Shown in pieces: positions 16,983-26,408 of a DNA stretch of 64,000 nt. Every line of letters begins with the position of its first letter. Position 1 is the stretch's first letter. The notes under the pieces were generated by a model. That model was not told where the DNA came from. It was given only the letters and a program-made list of their open reading frames with translations, and made no database searches. The stretch covers positions 4,302,001 through 4,366,000 of the forward strand of contig NZ_CP046401.1 of the NCBI RefSeq assembly GCF_009762775.1, in the 5' to 3' direction. The DNA comes from Maribellus comscasis. GTDB taxonomy: Bacteria > Bacteroidota > Bacteroidia > Bacteroidales > Prolixibacteraceae. The position numbers and the translations under genes were made by a program.

Positions 16983-18521
16983 ATGCCAAAACCACTTAAG
17001 AAAAAAAACGGACGTGTGCAGCAGATTGCACTTGTTGCAGCACCGTTGCTAAGCTTATTGATTATTTTATTTGCCGACCTCGATCCGGAAAATAAAAAAG
17101 TGACTTACACTTTTGCCATCGCTCTTTTAATGGCGGTTTGGTGGATTACTGAAGCAATTCCTCTTGCTGCAACGGCTTTAATCCCGGTAGCGCTTTTTCC
17201 GCTTTTTGGTGTGGTCGACGGAAAGGTTGTTTCGTCGATGTATTTTAACCATCTTATCTTTCTCTTTATTGGTGGCTTTTTGATGGCTTTTGCCATGGAG
17301 CGCTGGAATCTGCATCGACGTATTGCTTTACGAATACTGATTCTTTTTGGCATAAGTCCGGGGCGTATTTTATTGGGTTTTATGCTTGCCACCGCATTTC
17401 TGTCAATGTGGATGTCGAACACCGCCACAGCAATGATGATGGTTCCTATTGCGTTATCAATAATATTAAAGTTGGAGGAAAGTCTGGGAAAAGAAAAAAC
17501 CGGGAAATACAACATTGGGCTGCTGCTCGGGATTGCATATTCCGCTTCAATTGGTGGAATTACAACCTTGGTTGGAACACCTCCGAATCTGTCGTTCGCG
17601 CGAATTGTGAATATTATTTTCCCCGGGATGCCGGAGATTTCATTTGCCGACTGGTTTATTTTTGCTGTACCTGTTACCGTGCTTGTATTTTTGGCGGCTT
17701 GGTTATTATTGTTTCTAATGTACAAACCCAAAGAACGTTGGGATGATTTGCAAATAACGGAATTCAAAAAAGAATATCAGGCACTTGGCAAATCAAAACC
17801 GGAAGAAAAAATTGTTCTTGTCCTTTTTGTTCTTCTCGCTTTTTTGTGGATTTTCAGGGCAGGTTTTTCTATTCAGTCGGTTGAAATTCCCGGTTGGTCA
17901 AAATTGTTTAAAACCCCTTCTTTTATTAACGATGGTACTGTGGCTATTTTTATTGCGTTGTTACTTTTTATGATTCCGTCAAAAACCGAAAAAGGCGAAC
18001 GGGTAATGAACTGGGAGACTGCTAAAAAGATACCCTGGGGAATTGTGCTTCTGTTTGGAGGCGGTTTTGCCCTTGCGCAAGGTTTTGTCGATTCTGGTCT
18101 TTCGGTTTGGTTTGGCGAGCAACTGGCCGGACTAGCCAATGTAAAACCCATTGTATTAACACTGGCCGATGTAACCATGATTTCTTTTTTAACCGAGCTT
18201 ACATCAAACGTGGCAACTACCGAAATGATTCTTCCCATTTTGGCCGGATTAGCCATGACCATAAAAGTAAATCCATTATTGCTTATGATTCCCGCCACAT
18301 TAGCAGCTTCGTTGGCTTTTATGCTGCCTGTTGCCACACCGCCCAATGCCATTATTTTTGGAACCAACCGGATTCGGGTGAAAGACATGGTGAGAACCGG
18401 TATTTTACTCAATTTAACCGGAATTATTATTGCTACACTGGTAATGTACTTTTGGGGAACACTCGTTTTTGGTATCGATGTTACAGTTTTCCCTGATTGG
18501 GCAGTCGGTGTTGAAAATTAG
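16983..18521 (+). CDS. SLC13/DASS family sodium:anion symporter
   Basis: A 512-residue inner-membrane carrier with about 11-12 hydrophobic helices. Family signatures are ITEAIPLAATALIPVALFPLFG near the start, FLSMWMSNTATAMMMVPIA (SNT motif) in the first repeat, and FLTELTSNVATTEMILPILAGLA (second SNV/T motif) plus PVATPPNAIIFG in the second. These two SNT repeats bind Na+ and the carboxylate. Likely substrates are C4-dicarboxylates, citrate or sulfate; the sequence does not decide among them. It appears monocistronic. Confidence 0.9.
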   Translation: MPKPLKKKNGRVQQIALVAAPLLSLLIILFADLDPENKKVTYTFAIALLMAVWWITEAIPLAATALIPVALFPLFGVVDGKVVSSMYFNHLIFLFIGGFLMAFAMERWNLHRRIALRILILFGISPGRILLGFMLATAFLSMWMSNTATAMMMVPIALSIILKLEESLGKEKTGKYNIGLLLGIAYSASIGGITTLVGTPPNLSFARIVNIIFPGMPEISFADWFIFAVPVTVLVFLAAWLLLFLMYKPKERWDDLQITEFKKEYQALGKSKPEEKIVLVLFVLLAFLWIFRAGFSIQSVEIPGWSKLFKTPSFINDGTVAIFIALLLFMIPSKTEKGERVMNWETAKKIPWGIVLLFGGGFALAQGFVDSGLSVWFGEQLAGLANVKPIVLTLADVTMISFLTELTSNVATTEMILPILAGLAMTIKVNPLLLMIPATLAASLAFMLPVATPPNAIIFGTNRIRVKDMVRTGILLNLTGIIIATLVMYFWGTLVFGIDVTVFPDWAVGVEN

Positions 18522-18580
18522 TTGCCTGTTCTGAATATATTTGGTTTGTTTACAGTTCAAATAAAAGGTTCAATCTTGTT

Positions 18581-19354
18581 ATGTTGATTTATTCGTACGA
18601 CGGAACTTTTGAGGGATTATTGACCGCTGTTTTTGAGTGTTATCGCAGGAAGGATTCGCCAGAAGATATTGTGTCACAAAAAGCGGAACAGAAAGATATG
18701 TTTGCAGAGCGTTTTGACGTTTCGGCAGATGCAGCCAAGGCAGAGCGCGTTTGGAGTAGCGCACAGAAGAAGCTTTCAAAACGGAACAACCAGATGTTGT
18801 TTTATGCTTTTCTTTCGGAAGAACCGGGAATTGAAATGAAGATTCTTCGTTTCCTCCAACGTTTGTTTTCGGAAAAATATTCCATTGAAACCGATTTTGG
18901 CGGCTCCGATGTTTTGTCTCTTTCTCAACTTTCGCAAAAAGTATTAAAAGAGGCCGAGAAAATAAGACAGTTTGTTCGTTTTCAGCATACAAAGGATGGT
19001 CTGTATTTTTGTGGAATAGAACCACGCTACGACGTTATTCCATTAACGGTAGGCCATTTCCGAGACAGATTTGCCAATCAAAATTGGTTGTTGTACGATT
19101 TAAAACGAAATTACGGCGTATTGTTTCATGAAGGAAAACTGGAGGAAGTAGAAATTTCGCAAAAGGAATTTCATTCATTAACTGGTAAAGTAAACCAGGA
19201 TGTATTGGAAGAAGATGAGGAATTTTATCAGACGCTGTGGAAATCGTATTTTAAAAGTATCAATATAAAAGAAAGAAAAAACCTTCGGTTACAACAGCAA
19301 CATATGCCCCGAAGGTTTTGGAAATATCTTCCTGAAATAAGTAATAAAAGTTAA
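18581..19354 (+). CDS. TIGR03915-family putative DNA repair protein
   Basis: A 257-residue protein matching the SAM-linked DUF4130 family (TIGR03915): start MLIYSYDGTFEGLLTAVFECY, central RFLQRLFSEKY, then QFVRFQHTKDGLYFCGIEPRYDVIPLTVGHFRDRFANQNWLLYDLKRNYGVLF, and a C-terminal MPRRFWKYLPE. Members are usually encoded beside a radical-SAM protein of TIGR03916 and are proposed to act in DNA repair or modification, sometimes joined to a uracil-DNA-glycosylase-like domain. No such partner is present in this window. Its stop shares the sequence TTAA with the stop of the convergent permease gene. Confidence 0.8.
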   Translation: MLIYSYDGTFEGLLTAVFECYRRKDSPEDIVSQKAEQKDMFAERFDVSADAAKAERVWSSAQKKLSKRNNQMLFYAFLSEEPGIEMKILRFLQRLFSEKYSIETDFGGSDVLSLSQLSQKVLKEAEKIRQFVRFQHTKDGLYFCGIEPRYDVIPLTVGHFRDRFANQNWLLYDLKRNYGVLFHEGKLEEVEISQKEFHSLTGKVNQDVLEEDEEFYQTLWKSYFKSINIKERKNLRLQQQHMPRRFWKYLPEISNKS

Positions 19355-20556
19355 ATGTCTTGTTTTTTTGTTTTTGGAAGAATTAAATTCAGCACAATTC
19401 CAACTGCTGCTGCCAGCCCAATTCCAGCCAGCGAGAAGTTTCCGTACTGAATAACTGCACCGCCAATCCCTACTGTCAATACAACAGAAACAATTACCTG
19501 GTTGCGGGTTTCCGACAAGTTGGCCTTCGAGTCGACCAGTGTTTTTATACCGATAGAAGCTATCATACCAAAAAGAAGCAACATAATTCCTCCTAAAACA
19601 GCCTGAGGTATGGTTTTTAGAAAACCACTTATTTTTCCGACAAAAGCAAAAACAACAGCAGTAATTGCAGCAATTCTTAAAATAAACGGGTTGGTTACTT
19701 TTGTTAATGAAATTGCACCTGTCACCTCCGAATAAGTAGTATTTGGAACGCCACCAAAAAAGCCGGCAATAGCAGTAGCAATTCCATCGCCCAGAAGTGT
19801 GCGGTTTAAGCCCGGTTTTTCAATAAAGTTTTTGTCGCAAACGCCACCAAGTGCATACATATCCCCAACATGTTCAATTACCGGAGCAATAGCAACCGGA
19901 ATCATATAGAGAATGGCCTGCCAGCTAAACTCAGGCATTGTAAACTGAGGTAGCATTATCCATTTTGCATCGGAAATTGCAGTGTAATCTACCCTGCCTA
20001 AAATTAAGGCAACAATGTATCCCACAGCGATTCCCACAAATATCGGGATAAGTTTAATCATTCCTTTTCCAAAAATAACCACAACAATTGAAGCAATTAA
20101 TGCTATTGTAGCCAGCAGCCAGTCGGTTTTTGCCATGTCCACCGCCGATGTTGCCAAAGACAGTCCGATGATCATAATCACCGGGCCAACAACAACAGAG
20201 GGAAACAGGCTTTCAATAAACTTAATCCCCCGTAATTTTACCAATACAGAAACAATTCCGTAAACGAAGCCCACTGCAATTATTCCAGACAAGGTTCCGG
20301 CCCAGCCAAAAAGTCTTGTTGCTTCGATGATAGGAGCGATAAAGGCAAAACTGCTCCCAAGGAAAGCAGGCACTGTTCCTTTGGTTATTAAATGAAAGAT
20401 GAGCGTGCCAATTCCGGCGGTAAATAATGCGACGGAAGGATCGATACCAACAAGAAGGGGGACAAGAACGGTTGCACCAAATGCAACAAATAGAAACTGA
20501 ACACCTAATACGGTGTTCTTTACAGTGAATTGTTCGCGAAAAGAGATTGGTTTCAT
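19351..20556 (-). CDS. uracil-xanthine permease (NCS2 family)
   Basis: A 401-residue NCS2 nucleobase permease of the inner membrane with about 12-14 helices. Visible motifs include VGIDPSVALFTAGIGTLIFHLITKGTVPAFLGSSFAFIAPI (helices 2-3), the transport-site helix VAIAPVIEHVGDMYALGG with the conserved Glu, and GDGIATAIAGFFGGVPNTTYSEVTGAI with the GG..NTTYxEN-like motif. It imports uracil or xanthine with H+ and belongs to pyrimidine salvage. The uraA versus pbuX type cannot be separated with certainty. It overlaps the convergent TIGR03915 gene by 4 bp. Confidence 0.9.
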   Translation of the reverse strand: MKPISFREQFTVKNTVLGVQFLFVAFGATVLVPLLVGIDPSVALFTAGIGTLIFHLITKGTVPAFLGSSFAFIAPIIEATRLFGWAGTLSGIIAVGFVYGIVSVLVKLRGIKFIESLFPSVVVGPVIMIIGLSLATSAVDMAKTDWLLATIALIASIVVVIFGKGMIKLIPIFVGIAVGYIVALILGRVDYTAISDAKWIMLPQFTMPEFSWQAILYMIPVAIAPVIEHVGDMYALGGVCDKNFIEKPGLNRTLLGDGIATAIAGFFGGVPNTTYSEVTGAISLTKVTNPFILRIAAITAVVFAFVGKISGFLKTIPQAVLGGIMLLLFGMIASIGIKTLVDSKANLSETRNQVIVSVVLTVGIGGAVIQYGNFSLAGIGLAAAVGIVLNLILPKTKKQDI

Positions 20557-20659
20557 CTATTAAGGTTTTATTTTTTAACAAGAATAACTTTTTCTTTTTT
20601 AGCCGTCAAAAAAAGATATTAACGAAATGAATGATTGTTGTTGGTAACCCGGATAGCAC

Positions 20660-20690
20660 AAAAAAACCGTTTCCTGAAAAGAAACGGTTT
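20660..20690 (-). terminator. intrinsic terminator of the DUF1080 lipoprotein gene
   Basis: Reading the minus strand, AAACCGTTTC pairs with GAAACGGTTT (10 bp, 7-nt loop) and is followed by a T run. It starts 6 bp after the stop at 20696. Confidence 0.85.
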
Positions 20691-20695
20691 TGCTG

Positions 20696-21496
20696 TTATT
20701 GTAATAATTCCTGAGGAATCTCGTTTATGGGTTGAACTTTTATAGAGCGGATAAAAAGTTCACCGCCTTCGGATTGCAGCTGAATCTTGCCTTTTGGTAA
20801 AGGTTCAATATTATTGGGGCCCAAATATTTTCCGGAATTGTAATTTATCATGTTTACTTTTCCGTTTACTACATGAACCGATGTTCTTCCAAAACAATAA
20901 AGTTCGATTTTGTTCCATTCGCCCACCGGATTCTCGTAATCGGCATCTTTGGCAATAATTCGTGTTTCGGTATCAGGAACAGAGGGTGCTTTTTCGGCAT
21001 CTTTTGAATAAACATATTTGTCTTCGGCATTTTTTATTATCGGTATTTCGCAATACGATTTTCCCATTCGGTACGAGTCGCCTATATTTCCTGATTTTAA
21101 CTGCAATTCGTGCGAACTCATCCAAACACCAATACCTACTCCAAAATCGCCGTAGCTATGGTAAAGTAATCCACTGTTTCTTGTTGAATATACTTTTTCA
21201 CCCCATTTGAACTCCATAACCAGATGGTAGTTTTCAAATTCTTCCTGTGTAGCAAGAGAGGCATTAATTTCACCTGAAATTTTGATGACTTTTTCGCCCG
21301 CCAGATCAATAACTGAAAATAGATTTAGAGGGTCTTTATTTAAGCCAACCGGCGCTCCATTTTCTTCAGTGGGGCCGCACCACGTATCCCAACCTGTTAA
21401 ATCCTGACCATTAAACAGCGGTTGCCACGGCTCTTCTGTTGAACACGAACTAAAAACTAAAATCGAAATAAGGAAAAGGAAAAATGTATTCTTCAT
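20696..21496 (-). CDS. DUF1080 family lipoprotein
   Basis: A 266-residue lipoprotein (signal with lipobox FSSC, Cys18) carrying a single DUF1080 jelly-roll domain: EPWQPLFNGQDLTGWDTW at the start, YHLVMEFKWGEKVYSTRNSGLLYHS, GVWMSSHELQLKSGNIGDSY, WNKIELYCFGRTSVHVVNGKV, and KGKIQLQSEGGELFIRSIKVQPI at the end. It is a second, diverged copy of the 3-keto-glycoside hydrolase fold seen at 6590-7324. It stands alone between a permease and an HTH gene, so no partner oxidoreductase is adjacent. Confidence 0.85.
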   Translation of the reverse strand: MKNTFFLFLISILVFSSCSTEEPWQPLFNGQDLTGWDTWCGPTEENGAPVGLNKDPLNLFSVIDLAGEKVIKISGEINASLATQEEFENYHLVMEFKWGEKVYSTRNSGLLYHSYGDFGVGIGVWMSSHELQLKSGNIGDSYRMGKSYCEIPIIKNAEDKYVYSKDAEKAPSVPDTETRIIAKDADYENPVGEWNKIELYCFGRTSVHVVNGKVNMINYNSGKYLGPNNIEPLPKGKIQLQSEGGELFIRSIKVQPINEIPQELLQ

Positions 21497-21514
21497 GGTA
21501 GAAAGGTTTAGATT

Positions 21515-21549
21515 AAAAAAAAACTGCCCTTCAAATATAGGACAGTTTT
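21515..21549 (-). terminator. intrinsic terminator of the small HTH gene
   Basis: On the minus strand, AAAACTGTCC pairs with GGGCAGTTTT across a 10-nt loop (one G-T pair) and runs into a stretch of Ts. It lies 31 bp downstream of the stop at 21580. Confidence 0.8.
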
Positions 21550-21579
21550 CTAAATATTTTATGAAGTTTTTCTTTTTTG

Positions 21580-21834
21580 TTAAACTGCTTCTGCTTCGAT
21601 GATTTGTTTTGCTCTGTCTAAAATTTTTGTGTCGTCGATTAGAACTATTCCGCCATTTGGTCCTGGTTCCATATGTATGCCTACTGCTGCTCCGTTAGTA
21701 TAATTCGCGCCTCCAAAATAATTCCTGACGGTTTCTTCTGTTACATCAAATTCTTGCGCCATTTTTTTTATTGAACCGTCAGGCAAGCTGTCTTTGATTT
21801 TGCGCAGCTCGTTAAATGTCATTTTACGCTCCAT
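21580..21834 (-). CDS. small HTH DNA-binding protein
   Basis: An 84-residue protein. The N-terminal half is a helix-turn-helix: TFNELRKIKDSLPDGSIKKMAQEFDVTEETVRNYFGG, with the recognition helix about residues 32-40. A Gly/Asn-rich linker (GGANYTNGAAVGIHMEPGPNGG) leads to a short C-terminal strand and helix (IVLIDDTKILDRAKQIIEAEA). Small proteins of this shape are widespread in Bacteroidota and are annotated only as DNA-binding. It has its own strong terminator and is followed by a 245-bp gap on its upstream side, consistent with a well-expressed stand-alone gene. Confidence 0.7.
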   Translation of the reverse strand: MERKMTFNELRKIKDSLPDGSIKKMAQEFDVTEETVRNYFGGANYTNGAAVGIHMEPGPNGGIVLIDDTKILDRAKQIIEAEAV

Positions 21835-22080
21835 GTCTTATTAGTTTATTTGATTATATAAAGAACTTTTTGTATCCGTAAATTTAAAATTAATAATTTA
21901 ATAACCTGCATGTAATGTAAAGGTAATTTTTGAAAATTTTAACGTTTTTACGTTAATGAAATGTAAAGACTGTTTGGAGTGGCAATATAAGTTTTTTGAA
22001 TTCAGATTATTATGTGTGGATTTCTGTGTGTTTAACAGAATGTACATCTGCAATAATTAACATTTTTTAATAGTTCAATG

Positions 22081-25029
22081 TCAATTATCTTTTAAGCAAT
22101 CGTAAATTGCCTGGTGCATTGCAGTCCGAATATTTAACTGATATAGTTTTTGATTTTCACGCGTTGGGTGAACCCTGTTCGACATAAAAATATAAAGTAA
22201 GCCATTATCGGGATCAGCCCAGGCAAATGTTCCTGTGAAGCCACTGTGTCCGAAGCTGTTGGCGCTTGCATCTATTGCGGGATAAGCGTCTTTCAGGCTG
22301 TTTTTATTATTGTCTGTCAGCGGTTTGTCAAAACCCAGCCCTCTTCGGTTGCTGTTGTTAGGGTATTGAATACGTATAAATTCATTCACCGTTTTTTCAG
22401 AAATATATCTACGCCCTCCAAAATATCCTTTTTGAAGGTACATCTGAAATAGTTTTGCCAGGTCGTTGGTTGTACCAAAAAGACCAGCATTCCCTGAAAT
22501 TCCACCCATCATTGCGGCTCCCTCGTCGTGTACGTATCCCCGTATAGTTCCCATTCTGAAAAAGTCATCTTTTTCAGTTGGAATAATGTCTTCCATTGGA
22601 AAATATTTGTAAGGGTTATAGGTAATAGTGTATGCTCCCAGAGGCAAATAAAAATTTTTTTTTAGATATTCTTCGTATGATTCACCGGTGATATTGCTGA
22701 TAATATCAGGATACAAATAGAAACTCAGACCGGAATATAAATACCTGCTTCGGGGCAATAGTTTCGAATCGCGAATGGTATCGTACATTATCTTCCTAAA
22801 ATGGTTGTTCATATATAAGTTGGAAGAAACACGCACATTAAATTCAGAAGAGGGAGTGTGTTTAAAGACAGAAGAACTCAGGTGCTTCTGTTTGTCAAGT
22901 GTCATTTGCCAAAAAGGTATCCAGGACGCCAATCGCGCCTGGTGTGCTAAAACCTCGCGTACTGTAATATTTCTTTTGTTGGAGCCGTCAAAATCAGCCC
23001 AGTAATTGCTAAATGGGGCATCCAGATTCATTTCTTTTTTATCAACCAATTTCATGAGCGCTGGCAGGGGGCCGGTTACTTTGGTTAGCGAAGCCCAGTC
23101 ATATAAGTTCTCTTTTTTCACTTGCTGCTCTTTTTCATAGGTCTGGTATCCATAGCATTTATGAAATATTACTTTTCCATCTTTTGCAATTAATACCTGG
23201 CATCCGGGATAAGCTTCTTTTTCAACTCCCAGCAGGGCAATTGAATCAATCTTTTTTTCAAGTTGTCCTGAATTTACACCAACTTCTTCCGGAATTGTGT
23301 ATGACAGCGTGCTGTTGCTTGCTACTTCAATACTGTCGTTTAACTGAAACCTTGAATCAACTGTTACCGGCAACCTGCCATTGGCCTGGTTTGCCCCAAA
23401 TACAAGTTGCGCCGCCAACTCCTGGGTTAATTCGTTATTCTGATAGGCCAAAATCAGCCCCTGTACATTTTCAATATTTTCAAAGTGTTTCATTGCATAG
23501 GCATTGCCAAAAAAAACAGCGATCGAATTATTTTTTCGCGTCAGTTCCGAAACCGCACGTCTTTGAATTTCAGTTGTACCGTATTGTCTCGAAGGATAGA
23601 CATTAATCCCCTGAATACCTGCTATTACCAAATTGTAATCTTCCATTAAAACGTGGAGTCTGCTCAAATCTTTTTCAGAAGCATCTTTGGGAAGGAAGTA
23701 GTGGTCGACAACAGTATATTTTTCAAGCCTTCTCTGAAAGGTTGTAATATTATCGGAACCTATTGATATTGATGCAATACGGAAAGAATCGAGATGCTCA
23801 ACGGGCAGAATGTTATCTGTGTTTTTTAAAACAGTAAGTGCTCCTTTAACAAGCTGTCGGCTGGTCATCTCAAAATAAGGAGAGTGGAGTCTGTGCCTCA
23901 AATATTTTATGTCAGTCGGCTGGTACTCGTTTAAATTCACCCAACGTTTTAACGCCAGAATTTTTCGACACTTTTCGTCAATTTCAGCGGTGCTGAGTTC
24001 ACCTCTTACGATGCCGTTTTTTACCGATTCAATCGCTTTATTCAAATCCGGAACAAATTCAATCAAATCATTTCCCGCTTTTAGCGCTTCCAGTTCTGCA
24101 TTTCCGCTTTGGGTTCTTACACCCTGCATATTTATAGCGTCGGTAACTACAAAACCGGAAAAACCGATTTCATTTTTCAGATAATCAGTTATGATTTTTT
24201 TTGACAATGAGGAAGGAGTTCCCGAATCATCAAGCGAAGGAACGTCAAGATGTGCTGACATTATTCCACTGATTCCCATTTCCGCCAGGTAACGGAACGG
24301 AAAACTTTCGAGGGTGTCCATTCTTTCTTTTGAATGTGTAAGTACAGGAAGTGTTTTATGAGAGTCATGATGCGTGTCGCCATGTCCCGGAAAATGCTTG
24401 GCCACAGGTATTACTCCCACATCCTGCATTCCTTTGGCAACCTGCCATGCTTTGTTCGCAACATTTTTTTTGTCTTCCCCAAACGAACGAAAATTAATAA
24501 CAGGATTTTCAGGATTGGTATTTACATCAGCCACCGGGGCAAAATTCATATGTATGCCCATGTCTTTTAACTGGTTTCCAATATCTCTCCCCATCTGATA
24601 AACAAAAGCATCGTATTTTATTGCGCCGATTGCTTGTGCATAGGGATATTCAACTGTGCTGTCAATTCTCATAGACAATCCCCACTCGCCATCGATCGCG
24701 ATCAGAAGAGGTGTTTTTGAATTTTCCTGAAATTCATTAATCCATGATGTAGTTTTAACAGGCCCGCCCTGCATTACCAAAACACCACCGGGTTTATATT
24801 TTTTTATTTGTTCGATAACTTTATTTTTGCTGGCGTCATTTTGTGTCGGATATGCGGTGAGCATCATCAATTGTGCAATCTTCTCATCAATAGTCATGCT
24901 GTCCAGTTGTTTATTCACCCACTCATCGTTTGAAAATTTCAGAAAAGGAGGCTCAACAGCACCCAGATGAGTTGTGCAAATCAGAAACAGAGAAATAATA
25001 CCTGTAAATATCTTGATTACCTTATTCAT
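22081..25029 (-). CDS. GH3 beta-N-acetylglucosaminidase (NagZ-like) fused to beta-lactamase-fold amidase/esterase
   Basis: A 982-residue exported protein. After a signal peptide (1-24), residues 35-365 form a GH3 NagZ-type barrel with KHFPGHGDTHHDSH (211-224) and the nucleophile D297 in VTDAINM. Residues 390-565 form a GH3 second domain. Residues 585-980 are a class-C beta-lactamase/AmiE-like serine hydrolase with S647-x-x-K650 (SLTK), Tyr765 (YSG), VHDEGA near 833-838 and the HSG box at 928-930. In Bacillus subtilis the separate NagZ (YbbD) and AmiE (YbbE) proteins act in series on muropeptides, next to NamZ; here the two activities are joined and NamZ is divergently encoded. I infer removal of GlcNAc and then of the stem peptide from MurNAc. 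Amidase rather than esterase or transpeptidase activity is inference. Confidence 0.88.
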   Translation of the reverse strand: MNKVIKIFTGIISLFLICTTHLGAVEPPFLKFSNDEWVNKQLDSMTIDEKIAQLMMLTAYPTQNDASKNKVIEQIKKYKPGGVLVMQGGPVKTTSWINEFQENSKTPLLIAIDGEWGLSMRIDSTVEYPYAQAIGAIKYDAFVYQMGRDIGNQLKDMGIHMNFAPVADVNTNPENPVINFRSFGEDKKNVANKAWQVAKGMQDVGVIPVAKHFPGHGDTHHDSHKTLPVLTHSKERMDTLESFPFRYLAEMGISGIMSAHLDVPSLDDSGTPSSLSKKIITDYLKNEIGFSGFVVTDAINMQGVRTQSGNAELEALKAGNDLIEFVPDLNKAIESVKNGIVRGELSTAEIDEKCRKILALKRWVNLNEYQPTDIKYLRHRLHSPYFEMTSRQLVKGALTVLKNTDNILPVEHLDSFRIASISIGSDNITTFQRRLEKYTVVDHYFLPKDASEKDLSRLHVLMEDYNLVIAGIQGINVYPSRQYGTTEIQRRAVSELTRKNNSIAVFFGNAYAMKHFENIENVQGLILAYQNNELTQELAAQLVFGANQANGRLPVTVDSRFQLNDSIEVASNSTLSYTIPEEVGVNSGQLEKKIDSIALLGVEKEAYPGCQVLIAKDGKVIFHKCYGYQTYEKEQQVKKENLYDWASLTKVTGPLPALMKLVDKKEMNLDAPFSNYWADFDGSNKRNITVREVLAHQARLASWIPFWQMTLDKQKHLSSSVFKHTPSSEFNVRVSSNLYMNNHFRKIMYDTIRDSKLLPRSRYLYSGLSFYLYPDIISNITGESYEEYLKKNFYLPLGAYTITYNPYKYFPMEDIIPTEKDDFFRMGTIRGYVHDEGAAMMGGISGNAGLFGTTNDLAKLFQMYLQKGYFGGRRYISEKTVNEFIRIQYPNNSNRRGLGFDKPLTDNNKNSLKDAYPAIDASANSFGHSGFTGTFAWADPDNGLLYIFMSNRVHPTRENQKLYQLNIRTAMHQAIYDCLKDN

Positions 25030-25159
25030 AATATAATAATAGTCACTTGTGGTAATATAACTAACTTTTGGTTCGTTTATTTAGTTTAGTAGTTAAGGAA
25101 TACAGTTTATATAAAAAATTATTTTTTTCTTTTTTTCACCATGTGTAACTTACCAAAAT

Positions 25160-25167
25160 TATTTTTG
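25160..25167 (+). promoter_or_regulatory. -7 box TATTTTTG upstream of namZ-like gene
   Basis: Exact TAnnTTTG match, 72 bp upstream of ATG 25239, in the divergent region shared with the GH3 fusion gene. The -33 element is not evident. Confidence 0.4.
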
Positions 25168-25238
25168 TTCTATCTAAAATAATCAAATGAATAAAAAATA
25201 ATCGGAAAGCCGTAAATGTATAAGTTTTTAATAAACAG

Positions 25239-26408
25239 ATGACAAAATTTATAAGATATTTTATTCTTTTTATTTTACTGGGGTGTTCAGCTGGAATACA
25301 TGCAGGAGAATTAAAATGCGGGGCGGAACAACCCGACAAATATTTGGCTTTGATTCAGGGGAAAAAAGTGGGGTTGGTGGTTAACCATACTTCACTGGCG
25401 GGAGAGATTCACCTTGTTGATTTTCTTTTGGCGAAGAAGGTAAATGTGAAAAAGATTTTTGCGCCTGAACATGGTTTTAGAGGGGAGGCAGCCCCCGGAG
25501 AAGAAATACAGGCCGGTGTGGATGGAAAAACAGGAATTCCGGTTCTCTCTCTTTACGGAAAAACCCGTAAACCAACCCCGGAGCAACTGGCGGGTATTGA
25601 TGTGATGGTATTTGATATTCAGGATGTGGGTTGTCGGTTTTACACTTATATTTCCACGCTTCACCTGGTTATTGAAGCTTGCGCAGAAAATGACATTCCG
25701 CTGGTTGTATTTGACAGGCCAAATCCCAATGGCGATTATGTTGCCGGCCCGGTTTTAAAAGAAGAATTTCAGTCGTTTGTTGGAATGGACCCAATTCCCG
25801 TTGTTCATGGATGCACGGTTGGGGAGCTTGCAAATATGATAAATGGAGAGCAGTGGCATAAGGCAAATAAAAAATGTGATTTGAGAGTTATTCCGGTAAA
25901 GAATTATGACCATAAACTTTTTTATTCTCTTCCGGTTGCGCCTTCACCAAATTTGCCCAACGATTTATCCGTTCGTTTATACCCTTCGCTTTGTTTTTTC
26001 GAAGCAACAAGTGTAAGTGTAGGACGCGGAACAGATTTTCCTTTTCAGGTACTGGGAGGTTTGGATCCGCAATTGGGTGATTTTGAATTTACTCCCGAAA
26101 CGATTCCCGGAGTAGCAGTACATCCGCTAAATGAAGGAGAGAAATGTTACGGAATTGATCTTCGTAATTTGAAAATTGTACCCGTTTTTACTTTAAAATA
26201 TTTCCTTGATTTTTATCATCGGTTTGCTAACGAAAAAGATTTTCTTACCCGCGAAAGATGGTTAAATCTCCTTGCCGGAACCGATGAGTTTATTCAGCTT
26301 GTAAGGGAAGGAAAAAATGAGAGGGAAATTAAAGCTCACTGGCAAAAAGAATTGACCACATTTAAAGAAACCAGAAAGAAATATTTGTTGTATCCCGATT
26401 TTGAATGA
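25239..26408 (+). CDS. namZ: NamZ-type exo-beta-N-acetylmuramidase (DUF1343, GH171)
   Basis: A 389-residue exported protein, with lipobox-like LLGC (Cys16) followed by an alternative AHA-type cleavage site. The rest is one DUF1343 domain: GKKVGLVVNHTSLAG, the family hallmark IFAPEHGFRGEAAPGE, GIPVLSLYGKTRKPTPEQLAGIDVMVFDIQDVGCRFYTYISTL, FDRPNPNG, and SVGRGTDFPFQVLG. The B. subtilis member NamZ (YbbC) releases MurNAc from the non-reducing end of peptidoglycan chains. It is divergent from the NagZ/AmiE-like fusion and shares an ATGA overlap with the downstream symporter, so uptake of the released sugar is a natural inference. Confidence 0.88.
   Translation: MTKFIRYFILFILLGCSAGIHAGELKCGAEQPDKYLALIQGKKVGLVVNHTSLAGEIHLVDFLLAKKVNVKKIFAPEHGFRGEAAPGEEIQAGVDGKTGIPVLSLYGKTRKPTPEQLAGIDVMVFDIQDVGCRFYTYISTLHLVIEACAENDIPLVVFDRPNPNGDYVAGPVLKEEFQSFVGMDPIPVVHGCTVGELANMINGEQWHKANKKCDLRVIPVKNYDHKLFYSLPVAPSPNLPNDLSVRLYPSLCFFEATSVSVGRGTDFPFQVLGGLDPQLGDFEFTPETIPGVAVHPLNEGEKCYGIDLRNLKIVPVFTLKYFLDFYHRFANEKDFLTRERWLNLLAGTDEFIQLVREGKNEREIKAHWQKELTTFKETRKKYLLYPDFE

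Noticed and set aside
17105..17767. 220-residue minus-strand open frame
   Set aside because: Wholly antisense to the SLC13 transporter, with the low-complexity composition expected from the opposite strand of membrane helices.
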